Assembly: GCA_039566865.1 (NCBI GenBank)
Contig: CM076961.1
Span: 7,029,501 to 7,093,500, forward strand
Reading direction: 5' to 3'
DNA from: Aurelia coerulea
Taxonomy: Eukaryota; Cnidaria; Scyphozoa; Semaeostomeae; Ulmaridae
Length of the DNA stretch: 64,000 nt
Shown here in pieces: positions 44,343 through 54,878 of the stretch (its first letter is position 1; each line of letters opens with the position of its first letter). The position numbers were made by a program, and so were the translations under genes. The notes under the pieces were generated by a model that was given only the letters and a program-made list of their open reading frames with translations, ran no database searches and was not told the DNA's origin.

Positions 44343-45408
44343 GTATCCTTTCTGCAGTGTCATAATTTAACGTTTTCTTGTCATGTTATAGCTTAGACAT
44401 CTAGGAACTTGCCCTGTTGCCCAAAATGTCTTCTTTCAAAAACTGACAGTAAGCAAAATGTCTATACTTTTATATTATTCTTTGAATTTCTGGTTGGTCA
44501 TGTATAGAGTCTATATACTCAATTTCAAACCTAATTTTGAACGATGTTCCTGATTGAGTTACCTTAAGCCATTTCATATCTAAAAGGCGCTTCAATGAGT
44601 TTAATCCAAAAGTTTCAAAGGGAATCGACAAAGTTTAAAGTTAACTCAGGCCAAGTTAAAAGTATGGTCTTGTATGTGACTACTTTGACACGTGCCTTGC
44701 CGTTCCATCGTGTAGCTGAAGAAACAATGGGTGTGCAGGCGGTTCTTTAACCAACTTATAATGTCTACGAGATAATGCTATGTTGGTTCCTTTTATGTTT
44801 AAATCGAAACCCCATTTTTGCAAAACTGAACAGAGCTGCATTCAGATTTTCCAGGCACGAGGATATAAACTCCAAATGTTGAAAATATTTTGAGAAAGGG
44901 TCAATGGAATTTTCAGAGGCCAGAATTCTTTCATATGCAAAAAGCAAGAAATTTTCAAAACTCAAAGTCGTCTCCTTGCCAACTTTCGATGGATGAATTT
45001 TAGGAATGATTTGATGCGTTGTGCAGTAGTTGATGTTAGCGTCTAAATGTAGTTGTTCAGTTGCGTTTTGATTGAATAACATCTATCTAGCCAAAAGCCT
45101 ATGTAAAATTTCAGTCGTTTACTGGATTTGTATTATAAGTAAAAATATAGCATGTCTTGATAATTTTGCGGCTTTTTCAAACAACATTTCGGACACTCAG
45201 TACACATATGTGCTGCATTCAATCACACTGCATTGCAATTCTCAGATATCCTAGGAAATTATTTTACTTACCGTGATGATAAATCCCAATGCAAATTTCT
45301 TATATATGGAAGCCGCCGTTGTACCGTTATAGAAAATAGCATTATTCTGGAGTCCGCTATATCCTTTATTAAAGGTACAGGTCGATTTGGATCTCAAGAA
45401 TAAAATTT

Positions 45409-45749
45409 AATGGGGGTTGAAATGCAATTTAAGCCCGGTTAATACGTCCTCGGGAGGTTTGCGGGGTTGTCCTTGGCTTGGATCCTGGTTCCTCGGTCCG
45501 TGTTTTGGCTGGGGCGTGGAACTGTTTCGCTGACTGGGATAAATGCCAGAGCTGTCTCATTAGTTGGGAAGGATGAATCATTAAATCAACAAAACAGGTT
45601 GCATTAATCACTAGGCGACTCATCGGACCACCCAAGGATAATTTGCGATGTCTCGGCCGGCACGTCTTATCTGTCGAGCTATAAACTCTGGAGTTATTTC
45701 AACCGACCTCATTCTCTAAAATGAAATGAAGACTTCACGACGAAATTCT
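45409..45749. repeat. 341 bp block, copy A (identical to 50006-50346)
   Basis: From AATGGGGGTTGAAATGC to CGACGAAATTCT, this block is base-for-base identical, as far as I can read, to 50006-50346. The flanks differ on both sides, so each copy is a separate insertion or the product of a recent gene-conversion or copy event. The ends are not the TG...CA of an LTR, no clear inverted repeats are present, and no target duplication is obvious. The class is unknown. Confidence 0.85.
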
Positions 45750-46184
45750 GATTGAAAAAATGGAAACAACGAGGGAACATAGTGAAGTTTCTGGAACTAT
45801 TATCAAGAATCGTTGGTTACTGTTCTCATTTGTTGTTTTTGGGACAAGAGGTTTGTCAACTGGTGAAATTCAGGTGACGCCGTTTTATATTTTATATTTA
45901 GAAGGATTTCATATTCCTCTCGGATTTTCAAAAAATCGAATAAAACATTTGTGCGATGCTAGGCCTGTGACCCATCGTTCCCGCTGTTAATGCTGTACGT
46001 GGAAACTGAGCAAATGACTCAGTTGATTTGTTTTTTTTTTAGGCAGGGGATAATCCTAGCTAGTCACATTGCGAACCCTGATTTTCTTTGCTGTGAAGAA
46101 GTCCTTCATGGCAGGGCGAAATGTAGGCATAAAATTGATTCAACCATTTGCTGTTGTTTTTGTTGTATTGCGGTGTTTCTGCCT

Positions 46185-46300
46185 TTGATAATGGCTTGAT
46201 AACGGGCAATAATCGAAACGTCGTGCTTATTTCAATTCGCATCAAAATGCTTATATGTTACGTTGTTTACTTGTTTATCATTATTGTTCAGAGGTTGTGC
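46185..46300 (+). mobile_element. Penelope-like fragment (hairpin with GAAACGTCG)
   Basis: CTTGATAACGGGCAATAATC, then GAAACGTCGTGCTT, then an AT-rich stretch matching the inverse of 42955-43060. The layout (TGAT.A, hairpin, GAAAC, GTC) looks like a decayed hammerhead of a Penelope-like retroelement. The core differs from the active consensus at two positions, so it is probably dead. Confidence 0.4.
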
Positions 46301-46556
46301 CTTTTTTGTCAGACTATGAAAATTGGGTCACCATCACCATATTTTGGAATTATGTGGCAGCCTTCAACGTTGTTGAGTACCAAGCAAAAGATTTGCTGCT
46401 GTAGGCTCAACGTTCATATAAAAATGTACCTATTGGCGTTACGAGACGACAAGCACTCCAACAGGGTAATGTTTTGGCACATGACTACATGAGGGTGTAC
46501 CGCTCTTCCGCTAGGGCGTGCGAGAATGTCTATTAGGACAATAGCTGTCTTTTAGG

Positions 46557-46558
<2 letters not shown>

Positions 46559-46597
<39 letters not shown>

Positions 46598-46800
46598 TTA
46601 TAATTTTCTGCGTCCTGTTGAAAGCAAATGATGTTGTGTTTGTGCCGACGCGTGCAAACAGCAAGACAAATATGTTTACGGGAGGGCGGCCCCCTTGGGC
46701 GGCTTCGCGCGTGAACGTTTGTCGTGTACACAACTAGCAACACAGAGCTTGTTTCTCCTTTAATTTGTCTAACTCGTTTTCGGTTTTTTGCCGTTATAAA
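46559..46800 (-). repeat. Retroposed sequence with about 36 T (poly-A on minus)
   Basis: A pure run of about 36 T (46559-46596) reads on the minus strand as a poly-A tail following a GC-rich segment (GCGCGAAGCCGCCCAAGGGG). This suggests a poly-A retroposed RNA, but I do not recognise the source and no target duplication is clear. Confidence 0.35.
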
Positions 46801-49069
46801 TACTTATTATCGGAATATTGGTGCATAACGGCATTGGTGTCAAAAACAAAGATAGATTAAAGCGTCCCATTGGGGCTGGGTTATCTCGGGTTGTGCGTTG
46901 GGAGTACCTCGATATTAGTAGAGGGCCGTCACCCTCGGGTCTTACCTGCTGTGAAAAGTTTGATGCATTTGATCTCAATAGAATTCAATTTGGAACATTG
47001 GTTGGACAGCGCAGCTTTACAAAAAATTGTCACATTAGAACCGCGACGAACATCATTTCGAGGGTCATGTCAGAGAAAGACACCGACATGTCCAATTAGT
47101 TAAGAAAAATTCAATTGTGATTATAATATTACTTATTAGACTAGGCCATGATTTTGTACGTTTCGAGACAAGCTTGTCTCATCTTCAGTTAAATAGGAGC
47201 TACACTTGCGAGCTTTTATAGTTATTCGAGAGTTAGTCACACTCTGATGATAACGTAAGTTTGAAAGGCCTCAGTGTGCTGAAAAATCTGTCTGTTTCTT
47301 GCGTCCGTTTCTTTCCTAGTACCTTTTATTCGAGAGAAATGCACCAAATACATAATTGTATTATCGATCATCGATTTCTACATACTAAGGAAAGTCCATT
47401 GAAATTCAATTTGAACTTGAATCATTTGAACCTTTCAAATCATTTGCATTCAATGATAACATCCATTGATGTTTCACATGTACTAACTCTCAGTTTTTGG
47501 CAAGGTGTCAAGAGTAGGTTATTGTGTATGTCACTAGGATACTAATATCGTGACAAAGCGAGGACATTTTTGACCATTACGCCCACCGGGCTAGCTGTTT
47601 CAGAGTCTCGGTCGCCTCCGTTTGATCTATTGGCCTTTCGACAGCAAACACGTCAATGTCGTCATGAAATATTTGCGAGGATGTTGCAAGTGCCTCATTT
47701 TCCATCAACCGCAATGTTTTGTTTGTTTGTCTGGTCGTTGTTGTTGTTGTTGTTTTATTTTCGATGTTTGTTTTGATCTGCAGGGATTTGCCCTGACCGC
47801 TCGATGAATAGATTCGTGGTCTGCCTCGGCAAGTAAAACTACTCAACATCCAATAATAAGCGGATTATTTACAAGCAAAAATGTTTCATTCAGTGATGGA
47901 TTGCTATTAGTAGTAAATACAATTGGGGGCAAGTAAATACAAGATAGAGATAATTCATTTCTAATCAGCTGGTTCCAACACAAATGTTTGTCGTATTTTC
48001 ACTGTTGTCCGTTTAATGTGCTCATAGCTTCAAATTAGACAAGCAAGAATTAACAAACTCAAAGATATCAGATTGACCAACGAACCAGATTTGAAAGCAT
48101 AATTGCCAGCCTGTGCAGGTCAGTTGGATGGCTGGACGAGCAGAGGCGAGCAAATAGTGGATCTAAGGCTGAAATCCGGGTCCACAAAAGGGGGCAAACC
48201 TCGACATGCAAAGGATAATAGCTTCGCTCATCTGCAACTCTCATTGTTGTGAATAGGTTGCAAGGATTATTTTCAGCAATTTTCTTACAATTTTCATCCG
48301 TTCATAAACACGATGAGCATAAACCGAAAGGTACACATGATTTTATCTTAATAGACTCGCCATACTTTCATTGCATTGCGTATTTCTCCGCTTTCTGCAA
48401 GTTTCGAGCCGGCAATTTTGAGTTTAAAACCCTAACTCCTCAGCAATAAATAAGTCCAAATTGGGGCTAACAAAGTATTGTTTGTGGGTTTTTCTCATAT
48501 GAAATTATCGTTTTGCGTGGATGAGTTTAAGCTATAACCGTTTTTAAATGCCTAATGCCCGGTTTAGTTCGTAATATGGAGTGAGCAAGGGCCTACGTTT
48601 TCTGTTGTCAGAAGCAAAAGCAAAATTGGTTAGGTCTTCACTAGCAGGCTCGTAATCGTATCGTGCAATTTGTTGCTACCGACTTGTGAAAAATGGCATC
48701 GTGAGGGCTATATGTACCTTTGCCTTTTGTATCTCGTGCTCAGCATATCATACTCGTATCTGTGCTTATTGTTATGAAGCATTTTGTGTAAGCTTGTCAA
48801 TCTAGCGAGAATTGCCCTATCGATCGGGTGAAAAACAGCATATATATTCAATGTTAATGGTAAAGCCTAAGAGGGACGTGCACGAGAAGGCAGTCAGGTA
48901 GCCTTCAGCCTTATAGTAGATTTAGCCCAGGCTCGTAAAATGCCATGGTGTAGATGTGAAAAGCCAACGAAAGCAATCTGTTGTTAGTGCTGCGCCCTGC
49001 GATATCGTATATCGTAGAGTGTGTTTTGCCTACTTGAGTTAAATCAATGTTGCTATTGCCATAGATAGG

Positions 49070-49640
49070 GCCGATGCCCAAGTGATATCAGCTGCTTACG
49101 ATTATGCACGGCGTGTTGGATGCAAATTGCATCAGTTTAGCTGGGCCATCGGGCCAGTCGGGTGCACTGCACCAAAAGCATGCCTCGTGACGGCTGGGCC
49201 GTAAGCCTAGTCGGCGCACAACCTTTTATTTTGTAGGAATGGAACACAATGAAACCAAGAAAAAGACTGTCATGTTGGAAGCTCTGGTATAAACTAAGCT
49301 GCAGTCGAGGAGCCGCGTGATGTGGATGTGATGCAATATGGTGTGCCCGGATGGCCGTGCCATCAGCCCAATGCAAATCGCTTATCGTTGTCATGTTACT
49401 GTATTGTACACAGTGTAATTTGGGTCATCGTCTGTGCAGTGTCAATGTCGTGCACGATGCAGGATCGTTTCAATGCTGTGTGCCCTAATACAGGGCGTGT
49501 CGGATGCACGTTGCATCAGCTGTTTGGCCGAAAGGCCTTGTCGGGTGCTTGGGCACCGCCGGGTGCTTAAGCACCAGCTGCATCTTTGGTGACGGTTAGG
49601 CCTTAAGCCTGGCCGCCACTTTTCGTTTTGTTTACCTTTT
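49070..49640. repeat. Duplicated hairpin array
   Basis: Two diverged direct copies (about 49109-49237 and 49493-49632) share the frame GGCGTGT(T/C)GGATGC, hairpins, a GTGACGG(C/T)TNGGCC block and a final ...TTTCGTTTTG/TTTTATTTTG. Hairpins seen: GATGCAAATTGCATC in copy 1, GATGCACGTTGCATC in copy 2; GGCCGAAAGGCC (GNRA loop); GGTGCTTGGGCACC and GGTGCTTAAGCACC in copy 2; GGTGCACTGCACC in copy 1. Between them GATGGCCGTGCCATC (about 49352) is a compensated variant of the first hairpin. No protein is encoded. Confidence 0.6.
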
Positions 49641-49853
49641 AGGGGTCATACACGCGGGCGCGTGCCTTGACATCCTGTCTTTTTTGTATATGATTGGATG
49701 ATGCCTTATCGTAGGCTTGCTTTTTAATGCCTTATCGTAGGCTTTATACGTTTTTGTTCCAGATCTGCTTTATTTAAGGTCTGCTTAGGTAGGGAGAAGT
49801 TCGTCCAAGTCTTTTACGGTTGGTGATTGGGTGGAGCACTGCGTGCTCTTGTG

Positions 49854-50006
49854 GCCGGAATTCGTTATTCCATGTCTATCACCGACCGTAAAAACTACCG
49901 CTGTTCAGGCAAAAGGGCCTGGTGCACTCTCCTCCGCAGTCAGATTAACCTGTGGTGCGAGAGAGGCTGATGCACTGATAGCCCATTTTCCTGAGGTAAG
50001 TATTAA
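49854..50006. repeat. 153 bp direct repeat, copy 1
   Basis: GCCGGAATTCGTTATTCC to GAGGTAAGTATTAA, identical to 50454-50606 as read. The two copies are exactly 600 bp apart, and the second 341 bp block starts immediately after this copy. Its end, GAG followed by GTAAGTATT, looks like a splice donor, which suggests that the repeat derives from a transcribed exon border. Confidence 0.85.
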
Positions 50007-50346
50007 ATGGGGGTTGAAATGCAATTTAAGCCCGGTTAATACGTCCTCGGGAGGTTTGCGGGGTTGTCCTTGGCTTGGATCCTGGTTCCTCGGTCCGTGT
50101 TTTGGCTGGGGCGTGGAACTGTTTCGCTGACTGGGATAAATGCCAGAGCTGTCTCATTAGTTGGGAAGGATGAATCATTAAATCAACAAAACAGGTTGCA
50201 TTAATCACTAGGCGACTCATCGGACCACCCAAGGATAATTTGCGATGTCTCGGCCGGCACGTCTTATCTGTCGAGCTATAAACTCTGGAGTTATTTCAAC
50301 CGACCTCATTCTCTAAAATGAAATGAAGACTTCACGACGAAATTCT
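50006..50346. repeat. 341 bp block, copy B
   Basis: Identical to 45409-45749. It lies directly against the 153 bp direct repeat and is followed by about 107 bp of unrelated C/T-rich sequence and then the second 153 bp repeat. Confidence 0.85.
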
Positions 50347-50453
50347 CCCACCCTCCCTGTCCCTTCTTATATTTGTGTTATTGAGTTTATTGTTTTTTGG
50401 GTTAACTTTTTAGTTTTTCGGTTGTCCAGTCGGACTTCCTGACAGGTGCATTA

Positions 50454-50606
50454 GCCGGAATTCGTTATTCCATGTCTATCACCGACCGTAAAAACTACCG
50501 CTGTTCAGGCAAAAGGGCCTGGTGCACTCTCCTCCGCAGTCAGATTAACCTGTGGTGCGAGAGAGGCTGATGCACTGATAGCCCATTTTCCTGAGGTAAG
50601 TATTAA
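50454..50606. repeat. 153 bp direct repeat, copy 2
   Basis: Second copy of 49854-50006. Together with copy 1 it gives a 600 bp partial tandem duplication or an LTR-like (TRIM-like) arrangement around the 341 bp block. No primer-binding site is recognised. Confidence 0.85.
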
Positions 50607-51037
50607 TGTTCTTATGCATATGATACTATTCTTGAAAACAGGATGCAAGGTTCTTAAATAGGTTCTTATGAAAAGAATTAATTACAGATCTTCCGGAATT
50701 TAGGCCAAATATAAGAAAACAAGGTTTTCACGTACTCACTATCATGACACAATTTTATAAAGAACAACCTTATCTACCTAGCCTTATCTGTATCAAATCC
50801 ATTCATTCAAGGAATTTTTATATATTCTTTGTATCTACTTAAGTATTTGGCTAAATTTCTTGAAACATTTTATCACATATTATCAACCAGTAGTTCACAT
50901 TGAACTTTTTTCAGATAAGAACCTTCCTTGCATTTCAGGATGAATAAGTTCTTCTGTAATGGGGTGAAATTAGAACATTTTAGGCCTTAGGTTCTTATCA
51001 GTGAGTGGTTCTTATGTGCGGGTTTTTACTGTATTAG
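50600..51037. mobile_element. MITE with TTCTTATGTGCGGG end
   Basis: The right end GGTTCTTATGTGCGGGTTTTTACTGTA (51007 on) matches the ends of related elements at 56064-56503 and 58132-59095 (TACAGTA...CCGCA.ATAAGAACC). The left end near 50607 (ATGTTCTTATGCATATG) is weaker. The interior repeats GGTTCTTA words. Non-coding. Confidence 0.45.
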
Positions 51038-51065
51038 GGATGTAGTCATGGCACCCTGTCCCATA

Positions 51066-51912
51066 TAATTTTCCGTCCTCCGTAAGTTTCCTATTAATGC
51101 TAGTATACCTGTCCGATGATTTTTATCAGACAAGACAGGACACCCTGTTGAGAGGCACATCCCGTCAAGTCAGATTTGATCGGGACTAGCGACAAGAATT
51201 TAGGTCAAATCAAGCCATAATAATTCTTTTTATAATCCTCGATAGCTAAGTTGAAGGTAGATACCTTGTTTGTTGATATTGGTGCATGGAGGGTTCGAAT
51301 ATCAATCTTGAGAGTCCAAGTTTACTTCCATCTCCAAACCAGAGGTTTTGGGTTTTGGCCTAAACTGCAAACGCGCTATTTTAGGGAATCTCTTGAATTT
51401 CCATGAAATAAGAGAATAAAGCCTCATGATCAAGAAAATATTTGAATAGAAATTCAATCAAATTCATCAATTTTGTCCTGAAAAAAATCTTTTTTATGCT
51501 TCAAAAGTTTCGAAAAGTTAGCATTGCATCTGTCTCATAAAAGAAAGTAATCCGCAAAAATAGTTGGCTTGGGTGTGAAAAATGAATTAGTTCTTGCTAT
51601 CTTCATGCCTTTAATGAAATGCATTCTGTGTAATCTTCCTTCGAATCATAACGAAACAAGAAATCACATATACCCGAGGGAAAATATCCATGGATAGGAG
51701 CCCTAAAAATGCTCATTCGTGGTTGGCTCTTTTGCAGGTGCACTATGATTGAAGAAATATATTCCTTTGTGAATTTTCCCTTCGAAACTAAACATGTGTG
51801 CATTAGCATGCTCACACTACTACACTATGCATATGACTGAGGAGATTCCTCAAGCACGTTTTCAGTTAGGCCAAAACCCAAAACCTCTGGTTTGGAGATA
51901 TAGGCAAATTTG
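51066..51912. mobile_element. Foldback element, copy 2 (right arm truncated)
   Basis: Nearly identical to 39552-40450: GTAAGTTTCCTATTAATG, GTATACCTGTCCGATGATTT and the long left arm are shared with only scattered differences. The copy lacks about 40 bp found in copy 1 near 40275-40320, and it stops inside the right arm at about 51912, where a SINE piece begins. Confidence 0.8.
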
Positions 51913-51929
51913 AATCAGAATCAGAAGGA

Positions 51930-52010
51930 AAATCAGAATGTGCCCCTGCCTTGGATTGAACCCGGGGTTTTCATGTTAAAAGATTCTACAACAGTTGAGA
52001 TTTAATCACG
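51930..52010 (-). repeat. tRNA-derived SINE fragment
   Basis: Shares GTGCCCCTGCCTTGGATTGA and GGGGTTTTCATGTTAAAAG with the copy at 21310-21365. The B box is degenerate. It ends about 40 bp upstream of NFYB exon 5. Confidence 0.5.
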
Positions 52011-52052
52011 TTCGATGTGTCTTGAGCCTGAGTAACCTTAACTTGTATACAG

Positions 52053-52182
52053 AGCAAGTGAAAGATGTCAACAAGAGAAAAGAAAAACGATAAACGGAGA
52101 AGATATTCTATTTGCAATGTCAACCCTTGGATTTGATAATTATGTCGACCCACTGAAACAATATTTGACAAAATATAGAGAG
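52053..52182 (+). CDS. NFYB: NF-YB, coding exon 5 (helices alpha3 and alphaC)
   Basis: The first base completes the split Glu codon, then [40 protein letters not shown] and YRE follow up to donor GTAAGG. This ends the histone fold. [11 protein letters not shown] and AMSTLGFD-Y are the hallmark NF-YB segments that contact NF-YA, NF-YC and DNA. Differences from vertebrates are conservative (N-Y-V-D for S-Y-V-E). 1+129 bases, phase correct on both sides. Confidence 0.95.
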
Positions 52183-52699
52183 GTAAGGATACATTATTCC
52201 TTTTTTTCATATGCCAGGCTATTCGGACAAATGTATCCACTGTTTGAAAAATCTTGCAACAAAAACTACAAAATTGATTCGAAAATTACACCCCTTTGTC
52301 TGGCTTGGAGTTTTACTTGATTTTGAGAATTTATTTATGAGTTTCTAGGGAAGGTTTTTACGATGTATCCTTTTCTCATAGTGAAATAGCGTTCTGAAAA
52401 TTGTCATTACAATCTGTAAAGGATATTTGTCATTTAATACAACAAACAAGTTTGGAGTGGAATTCTATTGTTTTGTGACTCTTTTATTTCTGCTTCATGA
52501 AGTTTTATTTCTATAGAAATTCCACCTCGATAATGTGCTTTCTTGTGGATAATAGAGAGAAATATACTACATAAACCAATCAGGTTCAGGACATATGCCC
52601 TTTAAGGTTGAATCCTCTGTAATCCGGCTGATTCTGACTTGCGTTAAAGCACGTGTGCAATGGTAAATAGGCTCCTCTATAAATAGAAAAAAGAAATAA

Positions 52700-53425
52700 C
52701 TAAGACACAGCAACTAATAAGATCTCTAGAGGTATTGGGGTGCTTCGTTATGCCAAGCAGTACCTTCCTATTTCAACTGTCAAGACAATGTGTAAGAGTT
52801 TAGTGGAGCCTTACTTTAGATATTGCTGTCCTGTCTGGGGAAATGCTGGGGTGACTGCCATTGAAAAATTGCAGAAACTTCAAAATCGGGCTGCAAAACT
52901 CGTCACCAACAGTCCATTTGATGCTACTGCTTTACCAGTTATTCGGGCGCTTAAATGGCCCACTGTCAGGGAGCTTATTGATTTTGAAGCTCAGAAAATG
53001 GTCTTTAAATCCCTTAATGGGGACGTGCCTTCTTATATGAAAGACATGTTCACGAGAGTCAACAACTCTACCAGTCGTTCTCTTAGAAACGCTGAAGTCA
53101 ATCTCAGGTTGCCATTATTAAAATCGGCAGGAGGGGGAGGGGGCAGAAATGTTTCGCGTACCGAGGCGCCAAGCTTTGGAACAGTCTTGGCCCTGAGATC
53201 AGAAATACTTCAACCCTGAGAGCGTTTAAAAAGAAGGTGCAACCATCTGTTTTCTTTCATTTATTTATGACAATTTGTAATTAGCTTAGGTTTAGGTTTA
53301 GGTTTTATAGCAAAATTCGTTTTTATTGTAAATTAGTAGTTATTTGTAAGTTTTTAGCATGGCCCCCTGTAAATCAATTATTATTATTGAGGGGCTACCA
53401 TAGGTAAAAAAGATAAAATGAATGA
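52700..53425 (+). mobile_element. 5'-truncated LINE, polymerase C-terminus
   Basis: Reads RGIGVLRYAKQYLPISTVKT, then LVEPYFRYCCPVWGNAG, IEKLQKLQNRAAKLVTN and DVPSYMKDMFTRVN. This is the thumb and C-terminal region of a CR1-like LINE reverse transcriptase, the portion after the YADD box. A frameshift at the G-rich GGAGGGGGAGGGGG (about 53130) breaks the frame just before the usual AKLWNSLGPEIR end. A 3' UTR and A-rich tail (AAAATGAATGAAATG) follow. Confidence 0.8.
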
Positions 53426-53482
53426 AATGAATATATCATGACTACGCCGTGACCTTTACATGAAGATAATACCACCAAAATA

Positions 53483-54207
53483 CAGGGTGTCCCAGAAAAA
53501 GTGTTCGACGTTTGATTAATTATTAAAAAATAACGATACAATGTACATGCTTCTGCCTAGCTTGCGCTGTTTCTAAGATTTTAGATTAATTTTTGACGCC
53601 AGAATCTTGCGAATCCGCTAAGAATTCACAGAGTTACAAACTGGCCTTTGAAACCACTGGCCTTTTTTCAAAAAGATGTTCCAAACTCTAGGCAAAAGAA
53701 GACTGTCCAATGTTTTACCTTTCGTTGACATTAGAGCAAACCAAATAGGATCTCAAAAGTAATGTAATTCTTGTAACCGTTGCCTAAATTTACTTAAGAA
53801 TGCAAATATCCAAAAACATGCAATAAACTTAATCGACGAGAGATAGTCATTCCATATTGTGCTCAACAGGACTCTTCCAAGCATCCATAACCTTGATTCA
53901 TTCAATGTTAGAGGGGGCTAGTTTATCGAAAGTGCTTTGTAAATTCCGTTTCATTTGCTTTGAATAAAAGAGACTCTACTTTCACAAAATATGCAATTTT
54001 GGGGCGTCTGGTTTCTGCTTTCGCACAAACTTGAACTTCAAAGGCTCGTAACGTAACACCGTGAATATTAAGCCGATTTGCTGGCTTCTGGTGTCAAAAT
54101 TAATTTAAAAGCTCAGCAATATGGTTATCTAGCAATGGAGTCCGTTCATCATTTCTTTATTTTTCAATATTTAATCAAACGTCGAACAATTTTTTTAGGA
54201 CACCCTG
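53483..54207. mobile_element. Tc1/mariner-like MITE
   Basis: Left end CAGGGTGTCCCAGAAAAAGT and, further in, GTTCGACGTTTGATTAA; right end TTTAATCAAACGTCGAAC ... AGGACACCCTG. It is flanked by TA at 53481-53482 and 54208-54209. CAGGGTGTCC termini with TA duplication are typical of mariner-derived MITEs. No transposase; the interior is AT-rich and non-coding. Confidence 0.8.
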
Positions 54208-54349
54208 TACAACTAACTATACAGAAATTAGCCGGTTTCACGTTGGACATCAGGCAAAACATAGGTGATAAGGATACCATTGATAAGAACCCCAGTCGAT
54301 AGAACAACATTGAGAACAAGTGTCCCCGTCACTTCTCCCAACCCCCCGG

Positions 54350-54575
54350 GGGTGGGGGTACTTGATTTTCAATTGTACGGGAATGTGCACTTCAAGAAAT
54401 CATTTTTCACCCGCGGCTTTATAATTGTTCCCTCCACATGATAGCCGGCTTTAGAAGAAATATGTAAAAAGTAGACTCAAAAACGTAAAAATACGTTGAA
54501 GATACCCGGTGCTAGAAAAAAGAGGTGAAAATGATACCCGGAAAGGAGTGCACATTCCGTCAGCAGAATATACTA
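54350..54575. mobile_element. Short MITE-like inverted repeat
   Basis: GTACGGGAATGTGCACTTC (about 54377) is opposed by GGAGTGCACATTCCGTCAG (about 54545), with CCCGGGTATC-like words inside and CCCCCGGGGGTGGGGG outside. No target duplication is certain. Confidence 0.45.
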
Positions 54576-54878
54576 AGTTTCCACTAAGTTTTAACAACTT
54601 TCCACCAACATTGTTGATTGTAAAAATTCATATGCAGAGGAGATGGATAGTCCTTAACAATAAGTGAGCCTAACATCAATTTGAAACAGGTCTACGAAAG
54701 CAACGGGACTGTGGTTTTTGACTCAATTTCTGCTATTTTGAGGTCATATTAGACCTTTTATTACTTCTACTGGTTTTGTAGCTTGATTCTGCAATCAGCA
54801 AGCAATAGATAGGAGGCTTTGACTGAACCTCTACTATTTACATACCTTAAACCTTTAAATTATTTCTTATCATTAAAG

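Larger units (their letters stand above)
44343..52052 (+). other. NFYB intron 4 (7.7 kb)
   Basis: Donor GTATCC, acceptor TTGTATACAG. It contains the 341 bp identical blocks, a hairpin array, a partial 600 bp tandem duplication, MITEs, a foldback copy and Penelope-like fragments, listed separately. The stretches 44343-45408, 45750-46185 and 47190-49070 show nothing I can name apart from short (GTT)n near 47741. Confidence 0.8.
52183..54878 (+). other. NFYB intron 5, TE-bearing
   Basis: Contains a LINE 3' fragment (52700-53425), a mariner MITE (53483-54207) and a small MITE (54350-54575). Nothing is recognised in 52183-52690. Acceptor TTCTTATCATTAAAG. Confidence 0.8.

Noticed and set aside
46818..47103. 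Ribosomal RNA or protein gene near 46.9 kb
   Set aside because: GC-rich words looked rRNA-like at first, but no conserved rRNA segment or protein motif could be identified.
45429..50232. Identical 68-residue minus-strand frames in both 341 bp blocks
   Set aside because: Identity follows from the DNA duplication; no family resemblance and no splice or start context supports a protein.
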